Assembly (NCBI GenBank): GCA_002394395.1
Contig: DGTR01000006.1
Location: forward strand, 1-64,000
Reading direction: 5' to 3'
Origin: Bacteroidales bacterium UBA4331
GTDB lineage: Bacteria; Bacteroidota; Bacteroidia; Bacteroidales; Paludibacteraceae
Length of the DNA: 64,000 bases
Shown here piece after piece: positions 32,975 to 43,800 of the stretch (positions are counted from its first letter, which is position 1; every line of letters begins with the position of its first letter). The notes beneath the pieces were generated by a model. The model searched no databases. It had not been told where the DNA came from and saw only the letters and a program-made list of their open reading frames with translations. The position numbers and the translations under genes were made by a program.

Positions 32975-34037
32975 TAAAACAGTGAAAAAACATCAATCAT
33001 ACTGGGTTTTGCTCCTCGCGATGCTCTTTAGCGGTGCGGTGAATGCAAAGGTAAACAACTATGTTGGCGCGTATGCCAATGTGGGCGAATGGACCTTACT
33101 CCCATCGCAGAGTAATTATGGCCCGAGTTTCGGTGTAGCCGGAGGTGCAGGTTTCTTATACGAGTTGCAGGCCGGAGGTACATATAGCCAGACGCGGTTC
33201 TTGTTCGACGTCGGAGTAGGTGCCCAGGGTGGTATGACGAGTTATATCCAATCGAGTAATATGACGGTGCCCCTGCTTAACCAGAAGGATTTGGATGACG
33301 ATCCGTTTACCTATATCTATGAGTTGCAAGATCGGCATGACCAGTATAACAACTTAGCGGTTCAGGTGCCGCTCATGATCGGTGTGCAGCATCGTAAGTT
33401 CTATATGTTAGTCGGAGCCAAAGTTGGTGCAAACCTGCTAACGAGAGCCCATACGACGGCGATAGTAAATACCTTCGGCCGTTATACGGATCCGAATAAC
33501 CAGCTCATCTTTGATGATTTCCGTAACATGCCGGACTACCAGTTCTTCGAGGGCTACAAGCTGAACGGCAGCGCGAAAGCCAGTCTGGGGATGAACGTGG
33601 ATCTGAGTTTTGAGATCGGTGGTCGTTTAGGCGCTGTATATGATGCAGTGGGCTACGATGTACCGAAACGCAAGGTCGAGTATCGTCTGGCGGCGTTTGT
33701 GGATTATGGATTATTGGATATCCATACCAAGCGCGATTTACCGGGACTTGAAGTCCCGAAGGATGGCTATAACGTAGGCAAAACGGCACCGGTGTATAAC
33801 ACAACTTCGATGATTGATAACCTGCAGATAAACGATATTATGTCCACTGAGACCACCAACCTCGACGGCACGAAACAGCCGTTCGCCAAGTCGGTGAACA
33901 GTCTAATGGTGGGAATCAAGTTTACGGTACTGTTCCAGTTGCCGGAGCCCGGCCAGTGCGTGATCTGCCGCGATGCGTACGGCACCTCAATTCGCAGCCG
34001 GCGCAGTAGCAGCCGAGGAATGAAGTACGAGGAATAA
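32961..34037 (+). CDS. Outer-membrane beta-barrel protein (family shared with 17587, 56313, 57276)
   Basis: 358 residues from the ATG at 32961; the in-frame ATG at 32940 is less likely. It has a signal peptide (about residues 15-30, LLLAMLFSGAVNA). The body shows repeated amphipathic strands typical of an outer-membrane barrel and shares motifs with the protein at 56313: VPLMIGVQHRKFYMLVGAK, FRNMPDYQFF, YRLAAFVDYGLLDIHT, LMVGIKFTVLFQLPEP. No OmpA domain follows; the tail is a short basic stretch. A perfect palindrome CGGGACTT-G-AAGTCCCG (33742-33758) lies in a probable loop. Its 3' end overlaps the convergent cdaA by 51 nt. Role unknown; possible partner of the adhesins. Confidence 0.8.
   Translation: MENTNKTVKKHQSYWVLLLAMLFSGAVNAKVNNYVGAYANVGEWTLLPSQSNYGPSFGVAGGAGFLYELQAGGTYSQTRFLFDVGVGAQGGMTSYIQSSNMTVPLLNQKDLDDDPFTYIYELQDRHDQYNNLAVQVPLMIGVQHRKFYMLVGAKVGANLLTRAHTTAIVNTFGRYTDPNNQLIFDDFRNMPDYQFFEGYKLNGSAKASLGMNVDLSFEIGGRLGAVYDAVGYDVPKRKVEYRLAAFVDYGLLDIHTKRDLPGLEVPKDGYNVGKTAPVYNTTSMIDNLQINDIMSTETTNLDGTKQPFAKSVNSLMVGIKFTVLFQLPEPGQCVICRDAYGTSIRSRRSSSRGMKYEE
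33742..33758 (+). repeat. Palindrome related to the 34-nt repeats
   Basis: CGGGACTT-G-AAGTCCCG, 8-bp perfect arms, inside the barrel gene (encodes PGLEVP). Shares the GGGACTT core with 20573 and 21034 but not the flanks. Confidence 0.55.
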
Positions 34038-34775
34038 CTCATCCTCTTTGACCTCTCGTATCTCGCCTGCTTCGGCGACGGAGATGTGACCTGTTTCTTC
34101 CGACACCACAATGCACGTGGCGTCGGATTTTTCTGTTAGGCCCAATGCTGCGCGGTGACGAAGACCGTAATGGAGCGGGATATTCTGGTTCTTGCTGACC
34201 GGCAGGATACATGCTGCAGCGACCATCTTTCCGTCCCGGATGATGAGAGCACCGTCGTGGAGCGGGGTGTTCTTGAAGAAGATATTCTCGATTAACCGTG
34301 CGGAGACTTGCGCATCCAACCGCTCGCCGGTATCGACGATCTCCTTGAGGCTGCCTCCTCCGGCGAGGACGATGAGAGCGCCGGTCTTGGTAGAAGCCAT
34401 ATGGCGGCAGGCTTGGGTGATCTCGAGGATCTGCTGCCGCGAGCCGGCATCGTCCTTATTGGCGGTTGGACGGAAGATACTCCAGGACGAGAACCGCGAG
34501 CCGATACGATAGAAGAACATACGTATCTCTTCCTGGAAAATGACAATCAGGGCTATCGCGCCGACAGAGATGATGCGGTCAAAGAGTGCGCCCGTGAGGT
34601 CCAGATGGAAGACGAAACTGACCAAAAACCAAACGAGGATGAATGCCAGAATACCCCAGAAGAGGTTTGCGGCGCCGGTCTTACGGAGCAGGCGATAGGT
34701 ATAATAGAGGATACCTGCCACCAGCAAGATATCAATCACATCTTTGAATCCAAAAGAGAATGCTAAGAAATGCAT
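33987..34775 (-). CDS. cdaA: Diadenylate cyclase (c-di-AMP synthase), membrane form
   Basis: 262 residues. Three N-terminal transmembrane helices (about 15-90) precede a DisA_N/DAC domain. The active-site motifs are present: DGALI (in PLHDGALIIRDG) and RHR (in GLRHRAALGL). It condenses two ATP into cyclic di-AMP. It begins 5 nt after folP on the same strand, and a folP-cdaA arrangement recurs in Bacteroidetes. Its last 51 nt overlap the 3' end of the convergent barrel gene. Confidence 0.95.
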   Translation of the reverse strand: MHFLAFSFGFKDVIDILLVAGILYYTYRLLRKTGAANLFWGILAFILVWFLVSFVFHLDLTGALFDRIISVGAIALIVIFQEEIRMFFYRIGSRFSSWSIFRPTANKDDAGSRQQILEITQACRHMASTKTGALIVLAGGGSLKEIVDTGERLDAQVSARLIENIFFKNTPLHDGALIIRDGKMVAAACILPVSKNQNIPLHYGLRHRAALGLTEKSDATCIVVSEETGHISVAEAGEIREVKEDELFLVLHSSAATAPAAN

Positions 34776-34780
34776 AGTTA

Positions 34781-35521
34781 TTACTTGCTATTTAGTATAT
34801 TATATAGTTTTATCGTGCGCGCGGTGTGCGCTACGTCATGCGTGCGTAATATAGTGGCGCCGTGGAAGAGGGCGTAGAGTTGCAGCGCTTGGGTGGCTTC
34901 GAGACAAGTCTCGGGCGTGAGGTCGAGGGGTTTATAGACCATCGATTTGCGGCTGACGCCGACGAGAATCGGGAGGTTATAGCGCCGCAGGCTGTCCATC
35001 GAGCGCATGCAGGCATAGTCCAACTCGGGCGAACCGATAAATCCGAATCCCGGATCGAGAATGAGCTGAATACCTTCCATATACTCGGCATGAGCCGGCA
35101 GCTCGAGGTCTCCGCGCAGGGTCCAGATATACGGTGCCTCGTAGGATCGCACGAGCGAGTACATCGCTTCGCACCCTCCGGATATATCATTGATGATGAG
35201 CGGACCAAAAGCCTCCATTACCCTACGGGCGATCTCCGGTCGGAAGGTATCGACGGACAGTTCGACGGAGGGGAGAGCATCGCGAATCGCGGAGAGGGCA
35301 GGAACTAATCGTCTCCACTCGGTCTCTTCGTCCACGGGGGTACTGTTCGGTCGGGTAGAGCAAGCTCCGATATCCAAAATATCCGCTCCGTCAGTGATGG
35401 CTTGCCGGGCCCACATCACAATGCGGTCCGTATCCACTTTTTCGTCCGAATGCATCAATCGCGACCCGGAGTAAAAACTATCCGGCGTCACGTTCCCTAT
35501 CGCCATAATTTTCGCAATCAT
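34781..35521 (-). CDS. folP: Dihydropteroate synthase
   Basis: 246 residues. It joins p-aminobenzoate to dihydropterin pyrophosphate in folate synthesis. Motifs: GNVTPDSFYSGSR, DILDIGACSTRP, IINDISGG, LVGVSRKS and the C-terminal RTHDV. The ATG at 35521 lies only 4 nt after a minus-strand -7-like box (TAACTTTG, 35533-35526), so the message would be leaderless, or start at the second in-frame ATG (35506, MAIGNV). First gene of a folP-cdaA operon. Confidence 0.95.
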   Translation of the reverse strand: MIAKIMAIGNVTPDSFYSGSRLMHSDEKVDTDRIVMWARQAITDGADILDIGACSTRPNSTPVDEETEWRRLVPALSAIRDALPSVELSVDTFRPEIARRVMEAFGPLIINDISGGCEAMYSLVRSYEAPYIWTLRGDLELPAHAEYMEGIQLILDPGFGFIGSPELDYACMRSMDSLRRYNLPILVGVSRKSMVYKPLDLTPETCLEATQALQLYALFHGATILRTHDVAHTARTIKLYNILNSK

Positions 35522-35603
35522 GGTGCAAAGTTACTGCTTTTTTGGCAAATAATTGACGTTTTTCGTAAAAAAATACGTTTTTTTTTCATTTTTTGCTCAA
35601 AAG

Positions 35604-35636
35604 TTTGGTTTTTTTGAGAAAAAATGTGTATCTTTG
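35604..35636 (+). promoter_or_regulatory. gldJ: Promoter of the GldJ-like gene
   Basis: TTTG at 35604-35607, 21 bases, TATCTTTG at 35629-35636. Confidence 0.7.
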
Positions 35637-35680
35637 CAGGCTGAAACGTGTGCACATATAATAAACACATCAAAAATAGT

Positions 35681-37279
35681 ATGAAAAAAGTTAAGTATCT
35701 TTTGATTGTCTTGGTGGCGATGACGGCAGTTTCGTGCCAGAAACGTGAGTTGAATACCCGCGTGAGCAACACCACCGGTTGGAATTATTTTGACCAACGT
35801 ACAACTAATTTTGAGGCGAACGAAGGAGTAGGAAACGTGAACCCTATCGGTATGGTTCCTATCCAGGGTGGTTCGTTCACGGTAGGTGAGAAGGATGAGT
35901 TCCTGACAGCTCCGCGTAACAACGAGACCCGTACGCTGACGGTTAGTTCGTTCTATATGGACAAATATGAGGTAACTAACCTGAACTGGAACGAGTATCT
36001 CCACTGGTTAGACTTCGTGTTTGGCGCAGTAGCTCCGGAGTTGGTAGATCAGGCTCGTCCGGACCACAAGGTATGGCGTGAGGATCTGGCGTACAACGAC
36101 CCGTATGAGGACAACTATTTCGAGCATCCGGCGTTCTCGTTCTACCCGATTGTAGGTGTGACGTGGGAGCAGGCGATGGATTATTGCCAGTGGCGTACGG
36201 ACCGTGTGAACGAGATGGCGTTGATCAATGCCGGCGCAATCGTTATCCCTCCGTTTGCTGACTTGCAGCCGACGGACGATGAGGGTTATAAGGATGAGTG
36301 GGAGCAAGAGACCGGCTACGAGATGTACTCGTATGAGGAGGTCAGCCCCGAGGATCCCGAGCAGACGGTAACGATGTACCGCCCGAGTTTCGAGTGGATT
36401 CGTGACAAGTTTGTATTCAATACCGAGAAATATCTGATGGATGATACGTATGTACCGGAGTATGGCCGTCATCCGAAGACAGATAGCTATGGTGCGGAGC
36501 GTAAGGTGAATATCGCCGACGGTATCTTCGTGACTGGTTATCGTCTGCCGACGGAGGCAGAGTGGGAGTTTGCTGCTTACGCTCCTGTAGCCGGCGAGGA
36601 TGGTTTGACCATCGAGGGTAAGGTTTATCCGTGGAGCGGTTATCATCCCCGTGATATGAGTAAGAAGAACCTGGGTCAGATGCAGGCTAACTTCGTTCGC
36701 GGTCGTGGCGATATGATGGGTGTCAGCGGTGCGCTGAATGACCGTCGTGTGATCACCAATCCGGTGGATGAGTTTGCTCCGAATGATTTCGGTCTGTATA
36801 ACATGGCCGGTAACGTAAACGAGTGGGTAATGGATGTATATCGCGAGACGACCTTTCAGGAGACCAGCGAGTATAACTCCTACCGTGGTAATATCTACAG
36901 CCGTCCGGTGCTGGATGACAATGGCAAATTCGAGATGGACTCTGTAGGTCGTATCAAGATCACCTGGGGTAAAGAGGATGATAAGCGTGACGTGCTGGAC
37001 GGCGATTTCGCCAGCCTGATCGACACCGATTATCCGCTGGATACCGTTGGTGTAGCTAACCTGAGCGAGGTGAAGACCGATCCGACGGATATCTTGGCTC
37101 CGCGCGTAACGAAGAAGAGCCGTGTATATAAAGGTGGCTCCTGGGCTGATCGTATCTATTGGTTGAACCCCTCTACCCGTCGTTACTTGGATCAAGACAA
37201 GGCTTCGTCGAAGGTGGGCTTCCGTTGCGCAATGAGTACGCTTGGCGACCAAATCCCCGGCACACCGGTTGAGAGATGA
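35681..37279 (+). CDS. gldJ: GldJ-like lipoprotein of the type IX secretion/gliding machinery
   Basis: 532 residues from the ATG at 35681. The signal peptide ends AMTAVSC (lipobox). The remainder is a formylglycine-generating-enzyme-like (FGE-sulfatase) domain without an expected enzymatic role: GGSFTVGE, YMDKYEVTNLNWNEYL, FYPIVGVTWEQAMDYCQWR, YRLPTEAEWEFAAYA, NMAGNVNEWVMDV and GFRCAM. The early TTGW motif and the length favour GldJ over its paralog GldK, but I cannot separate them with certainty. GldJ/GldK are outer-membrane lipoproteins of the T9SS, so this gene supports T9SS export of the adhesins in this window. gcvH follows after 30 nt. Confidence 0.8.
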   Translation: MKKVKYLLIVLVAMTAVSCQKRELNTRVSNTTGWNYFDQRTTNFEANEGVGNVNPIGMVPIQGGSFTVGEKDEFLTAPRNNETRTLTVSSFYMDKYEVTNLNWNEYLHWLDFVFGAVAPELVDQARPDHKVWREDLAYNDPYEDNYFEHPAFSFYPIVGVTWEQAMDYCQWRTDRVNEMALINAGAIVIPPFADLQPTDDEGYKDEWEQETGYEMYSYEEVSPEDPEQTVTMYRPSFEWIRDKFVFNTEKYLMDDTYVPEYGRHPKTDSYGAERKVNIADGIFVTGYRLPTEAEWEFAAYAPVAGEDGLTIEGKVYPWSGYHPRDMSKKNLGQMQANFVRGRGDMMGVSGALNDRRVITNPVDEFAPNDFGLYNMAGNVNEWVMDVYRETTFQETSEYNSYRGNIYSRPVLDDNGKFEMDSVGRIKITWGKEDDKRDVLDGDFASLIDTDYPLDTVGVANLSEVKTDPTDILAPRVTKKSRVYKGGSWADRIYWLNPSTRRYLDQDKASSKVGFRCAMSTLGDQIPGTPVER

Positions 37280-37309
37280 TTAAAGTAGAAGATTAAAGTT
37301 TAAAGATAT

Positions 37310-37684
37310 ATGAATTTTCCTGAAAATATCAAGTACACAAGCGAACATGAGTGGATTCGCGTAGAGGGTGATGAAGCCTTTGTAGGAATCACTGATTATG
37401 CGCAGTCTGAGTTGGGCGAGATTGTCTTCATCGACGTGCCCACCGTAGGTGAGACAGTAGGTCAGGGTGAGGTCTTCGGTTCTGTAGAAGCTGTCAAGAC
37501 CGTGAGTGACCTGAATATGCCTGTCTCGGGTGAGGTGTTGGTGCTGAACGAAGAGTTGGACGCTGCGCCGGAGTTGGTAAACAACGACCCGTATGGCAAG
37601 GGATGGATCATCAAGATCAGCGTCAAAGATGCATCGGAGCTGGATAAGCTGATGGATGCAGCGGCATACGAGGCCAGCCTCTAA
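37310..37684 (+). CDS. gcvH: Glycine cleavage system H protein
   Basis: 124 residues, normal length. It carries the lipoylated arm that shuttles the aminomethyl group in glycine cleavage; the lipoyl lysine is K63 in GSVEAVKTVSDL. The conserved start KYTSEHEW is present. No gcvT, gcvP or lipoate gene lies next to it. It is probably cotranscribed with the GldJ-like gene (30-nt gap of repeated GATTAAAG). A terminator follows. Confidence 0.95.
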   Translation: MNFPENIKYTSEHEWIRVEGDEAFVGITDYAQSELGEIVFIDVPTVGETVGQGEVFGSVEAVKTVSDLNMPVSGEVLVLNEELDAAPELVNNDPYGKGWIIKISVKDASELDKLMDAAAYEASL

Positions 37685-37719
37685 GCGTACACGCGAACGC
37701 ACACGCGTATTAAAATAAG

Positions 37720-37752
37720 GAGAGTACCTATCGGGTGCTCTCTTTTGTTTTT
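37720..37752 (+). terminator. Intrinsic terminator after gcvH
   Basis: GAGAGTACC, loop TATC, GGGTGCTCTC with one G-T pair, followed by TTTTGTTTTT. Confidence 0.85.
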
Positions 37753-37805
37753 ATGTAATCTTTACTTTACAAAAGTGAGAAAATAATCACTTTTTTGCTC
37801 TTTTT

Positions 37806-37837
37806 GTTGCATATATCACGAAAAAAGTGTAAATTTG
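37806..37837 (+). promoter_or_regulatory. Promoter of the 3358-residue adhesin gene
   Basis: GTTG at 37806-37809, 20 bases, TAAATTTG at 37830-37837. Confidence 0.75.
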
Positions 37838-37896
37838 CGCCAAAATTTTGATTTTTAATAACAGTTGGACAGAATAGTAATTAATTTTTATAGAAT

Positions 37897-40800
37897 ATGA
37901 AGAAACATTTACTCAGTTTATTGATTGCAGTGATGGCTGTATCGTTGAGTCTCCAAGCGCAGACTATTTTGATTAACGACGGCTTTGAGAACGGCATTGA
38001 TGAAAGTATTTGGACTCAGGAGTTTGTGCGTGGGAATACGCCATGGGCTGTAGAGGGAGTAGAGGATGGTCTATTGTATCCGGAAACAGCCTTCCAGGGA
38101 ACCAAACGTGCTTATCTGCGAAACACGACAGGTGAGACGCAGGGTTATGTTACCCGTCTGGTTACTAAAGTGTTGGACCTGAGCCCGCGTAAGGTATATC
38201 AGCCGGAGTTGACATTCTGGTACGCCAACCCGAAGTGGACCATGGACCGCGATACGTTGCGGGTTCTTTACCGTACGAGCCAGAATGGCAAATGGAAACA
38301 GATGGCGGAGTATAGTTCCGGTGTTTCTATATGGACTAAGGTGAACATGGCTCTGCCGGAGGTGGGGTCGTATTATCAGATCGCTTTTGAGGGAACAGAT
38401 AACCTCGGCCGTGGTATAGTGCTGGATAGTGTGTTGCTGCGCTCGGCTCCGGAGTGCACCGTTCCGCATGACCTGAACGCCAATAATAAAGGTGCTAACA
38501 AAGTAAATCTCTCTTGGGTGGCAAGCTGGGATGCTCAGTACTTTGAGGTAGTAGTGAGTAAAGACACGATTGATCCCGACACTTTGGATCTGGTGGATGC
38601 TGACAGAATAGCTTACCATGAGTTGATAGACGGTATGCAGATGAACTGTGACATCACCTTGGAAGCTGATCAGTCATATCTGGCATATGTCCGTTCTATT
38701 TGTAGAAAAGAAACGAGTATCTGGAGTAGCCAGGCACCGGATAGGGAAGGTAATCCGTACGGTCCGTTCGGTATTCATGTCCGTCCGACGGTGCAGGTTC
38801 CTTATTTCACTGATTTTGAATTATCAGCGGCTTTGAAAAGCAGCCAGCGTGATCCGGATTGGTCGTACGGAAGCCGGACGGGAAATAAGAACCCGTACAT
38901 CAACTCTACTACGACCTCTGCTACCACGCGTGGCTATTATTCGCTGGATAAGACATATAGTCTGATTTTCTCCGGAGGAGAGAGTACAAAAGCGGCAGGT
39001 TTGACTACACCTATTCCTGCGGGTACTTATGTATATGCAACCACTCCGGCTTTGGCTGATACCACAAATCCTAATTTCCATCTCAACCAGTGCCAGATTC
39101 ATTTCTGGAGCACAGTCTATACGAACACGGGACGTAACTACGCACGCAGCCTGATGGTGGGTGTGATGACGGATCCGGATGATATAACGACCTTCACTGC
39201 TGTAGATACGGTGAGCGTATGGGGAAACAAGACTTTCCAGGAGAATATCGTCGATCTCTCTTCTTATAGGGGGAATGGCGCATATGTAGCGCTGGTAAGT
39301 TATTTTGATCGTCAAAACCTCTTTTATATTGATAATTTTTCTATTGACTATCGCCCTGCGGTAAATAAGGTAACCAAGGTCAGCGTCAATCCGCGCGATA
39401 CTTACGCGAATATCAGTTGGGAAGGAAACGCTTCCTCGTATGAGGTCTTGATTACCAATGCAGAGGTGGATCCGGAGAATCCGGCAGAGGAGGCTGTGGT
39501 TGATCGTGCTACGGTGAATACCAACAGTTATCTGTGCGAAGCGTTGGAGGCGGACCATAGTTGGAACCGTCCGTATTACGTATATGTAAAGGCCGGCGAT
39601 GCGGATTGGTCATATCGCTATCCGTTTGTGACGATCCAATCTATGCGGGAGGTGCCGTATTCTTTTGATTTTGAGAAAGTGTCAGGAACCTATAAGATCG
39701 GTACTGCCAGCACTTTGTATATCAAGGGTATAGGTATGTTCAGTAACGCTTCTACCTACCCGTATTTAGGTACCACCAACTATTATCTGGGTGCCGGTTG
39801 TCTGATGATGAACAAGCCGGCCGGTACGGATGTATGGGTAACGCTGCCGATGGTGGAGAAACTGGATAGTGTACAAGTGAAGTTCCAACTCTCGGGCGCT
39901 ACGACCTTTAATCAGTCGCATGCCAAGGTCGGCGTGATGACCAACCCGATGGATATCAACACCTTTGTTCCGGTTGCGGATTTCAAGCTCAACACTTCCG
40001 GTTATTCGTTATGCTATGCTAACTTCAAGAACTACTCCGGTTCGGATGACGGTGTGATTGCTATCGTTTGGGACGATGTGATGAACATGAGTAAGAATAC
40101 CATCAATTATATCGATCAATTGGTGGTAGAGGAGTTGTCGGATTGCGTGCCGCCAACGAATATCCTGCTGGATGTAGAGTCGGATGCCGTTACCACAACT
40201 TGGGATCCCTCGGATGCTAACACATGGGAGGTGGCTATCTCCCGTACAGCGCTCACGGCAGCCCAAAAAGAGATGCCTTTCGCATCTATCTCGGCTTTGA
40301 GCCAAGTGATAATAGCGGATACGGTGTCTTGGAATGACGATGAGGCACCGGTGTTCAGGTTCGAGGACTTGGTTTCTCAAACTCGCTACTTCTTCTATGT
40401 CCGTACCATCTGTGACGGCTCGCAAGCATGGTGGACTGAGATTCCGTTTGAGACGCCCTGCCCGAATTTCGAGTTCCCGTATAAAGAGACTTTTGAAAAC
40501 TATAACGTAGAAGCTACGGAGTTTGGATGCTGGAAGACGAAAGACTTCTTGGGTATCGACTATCCGAAGATCTATTCCGGTTCGAATTCTCCGGAAGGTA
40601 AGTCTTTGGAGCTTTATTCCTCCGGCACCACCCATCGTTCCGTAGTTATCATGCCTACGGTAGAAGGTAACTTGAGCGATATGTTGCTCTGCTTTGACAC
40701 CCGATCTTATAGCTCCTATTCGGCTTCTATTCTGTATGTCGGTACGATGGGGGACATTAATGATGCCAATTCCTTCATCCCGTTTGATACGATTCGCAAT

Positions 40801-43800
40801 GCTTCCAATGGATCGGTGAAGAAGGTGCGTCTGAAGCTGGAGGATTATAATCTGGTATATGACAACATCGCGTTCTCTTCCGGTCTGGGTAACCTGGCGA
40901 TGAGTAGTGATGTGATGGTGGATAATATCGAGCTCAAAGATCCGTCCTGTATCGAACCTTATGATTTTGTACTGATAGATAGCCAGGAGGATGCGTTTGA
41001 CATCACCTGGAAAGGAGAATCGATTACCAACCAATGGGAGATCCAGATCTATACTACCGACGCGGCAATTTCCAATAACCACATTGGATCTCATGCGGCT
41101 TCTGCGGTCGTTATCCCGGATACCATCATTACCGGCGACACTCTTCATATTGGTGGCCTGCAACCTGTGACTACCTATTATGTCTATGTACGTGCTCTCT
41201 GCGGCGATAGCCTTTGGACGAAGACCTCTGTCGCTACAACATGCCAGAGTATGGACCCGTCCAGACCGAATAAAGAGACCTTTGAGTCTTATTCTTCGGG
41301 CACGTCTTACAGTTCCTCTTATCAGGCTGATTGCTGGACTACCGGAAACGCGGTTCGCTACCCGGATTCTGATTACAAGCCGTTCGTTTATAGATCTGCT
41401 TCGTACGCTACCTCCGGTACGAACTCTTACCGGTTATATGCGGATTATGAGTATGACTGGTGGTCCGGTTCTTATTCCGATGAACTGTCAGGACCGGCTT
41501 ATTTGGCGACTCCGCGTATCAAGAGTGATTCGCTTACCGATCTGACGGTTACTTTCTCTGCTGCAGCTGTCACCAGCAATGATATCACCTCCAACTATGT
41601 GATTTTCGGTGTGATGACCAATCCGAATGATATCAGCACTTTTGTGGCGCTCGATTCCATACCATGCTCTTCTACGCCTTCTATATGCATGGTGGATTTG
41701 AGCGAAAAGGCTGCGTTGATACCTGCTAAGGCATATTATGTAGCATGGCGTACACCTTATGATGAGGCGGCGAAGATATATATCGACGATGTGTCTATCA
41801 CGCGTCTCAACTGCCCGCTCGGCAAGCCGTCTATATCTGAGGTGACGGAGAATAGCGTACGTATCAGCAGCGGTATCCGTGTGGATGACACGAATTGGGT
41901 ACTATTGGTTACCACGAGCTATATCTCTCCGGATGATTTGCAACAAGAAGGATACGTTATCCCGGCGGATAAGATCGTTTATCTGGATACTCTGAGTTCC
42001 CGTTCACAGCGTGTCACGGGCCTGAGCAGCCAAACGAATTACTATGTTGCTATGGCTTCTATCTGTGATTCCGTAGCATCGCTTTGGAGTACGTTGGCAT
42101 TCCGCACACTTTGTGCTGCACTCACTCCGGAAGAGATGGGTATCGTGACTTTCTCGGCAGAGGAAGGCTACACTGTAGGCGAAGGAAGAGAACTTCCTTG
42201 CTGGATGGTAGGTAGCAAGACCGCAGCGGCAGCAGATTCTTACATCCCCTACGTGGATAATACTTCTCCTCACTCCGGATACAACTACTTGCAATTCCAC
42301 GATGAGGTAACCTCTTCTTCTTATTCATCGACGAATGTGGTGGGTGCTTATGCTATCATGCCGGAGTTGAATGTGGATCTGATCAACCGGTATCAGGTTT
42401 CCTTCTACGGACGAGGCTTTTCGACCTATAACAGCCAACTCATCATCGGTGTGGTTACCGACCCCAGTGATATTACTACCTTCGTAGCGGTGGATACCGT
42501 TACGATGAACCCAGCTTCGTGGGAGCGCTTCGATGTCGGTTTTGAGAGTTATCAAGGAGACTACATGGGCGATTTGGGTAGAAACATTATGTTCCTCTCG
42601 GACTTTGGAGTTACCAACTACGCTTGCGTCTCTGAGATCTCGGTGGATACCATTCCTGCTTGCCGTCCTATTGCTTCGTTCGAAGTGGACAGCGTGGGTG
42701 AGGCAAAAGCGATTGTCAGCTGGAAGGGTTATCAAGACTCTTACCGTCTCCTCGTAGCCGATAAAGAACTGAGAGATTCGGAGAAAGCTACCTATCATTA
42801 CCTCATTGACTCTGTAGTGAACCACTCCAACCGCGTTTTGGTTGAGAACCTGGCTCCGGCTACGAGCTATTATATCTATGCACAGGGTATTTGTGGCGAC
42901 GGAGATAGCACCGCTGTTTCCGGACGGTATGCGTTCGTTCGTACGGAATGTCCTTCCGAAGGCGGACTGCCGTTGCCTTTCTCCGATGATTTCGAGACAT
43001 ACAACAATGATGAGCGTTCGCCTGGATGCTGGATATTCAGCAATGACGGTTCTTCCTCTTGGCCGAAAGTAGAGACGGTTTCTACCAACGGATCCAAAGC
43101 TGTTGACCTTTATACGACTTCTTCCGGTCACTCGTTGGCTGTCCTGCCGAAACTCAACGGAAATCTGATTGATTTGCAACTCTCCTTCGATGCTCGTACC
43201 TGGAGCACAACAGGAAGTGGTACCATTTATATCGGTACGATTGCAGATCCGTTGGATCCTACTACTTTTGAGACGATTGAGAGCTTCCCGCTTACGGCAT
43301 CTTCGTCATTCTCGCATTACGTAATGACTCTTGCGGATTATAATCTGACGCATGACTACCTTGCGTTCACGTCTGGTCTCGCATCTATGAGTCTCTCCTC
43401 CTCCTCTACTTCGGATGTCTATCTGGATAACGTATCGTTGGAGATCCTCTCTACTTGCCATGCGCCGAAGATGAAGTCCTTGGGGGCTACCTTTAATGCC
43501 ATAGATATTGAATTGATACCGAATAACGTTGCTCATAACGAATGGGATGTAGTGATCATCCCGGATTCGGTATATGCCCGGTTCAGTAATATCAATATCT
43601 ATCTGGATACGACGACGAATGTCCTCACGACTTCGGAGCGCAATATCCATTTTGCTGATCTCCAATCGGCTACCACCTATTGTATTTTCGCGCGTACGAA
43701 ATGCGGTGGAGACGAAGGGAACAGTGCTTGGTCCAAAGAGCCGCTGAGGGTACATACCGCCTTCTATTTCCGTGACAGCTATTTCTTCGGATTTGAGAAG

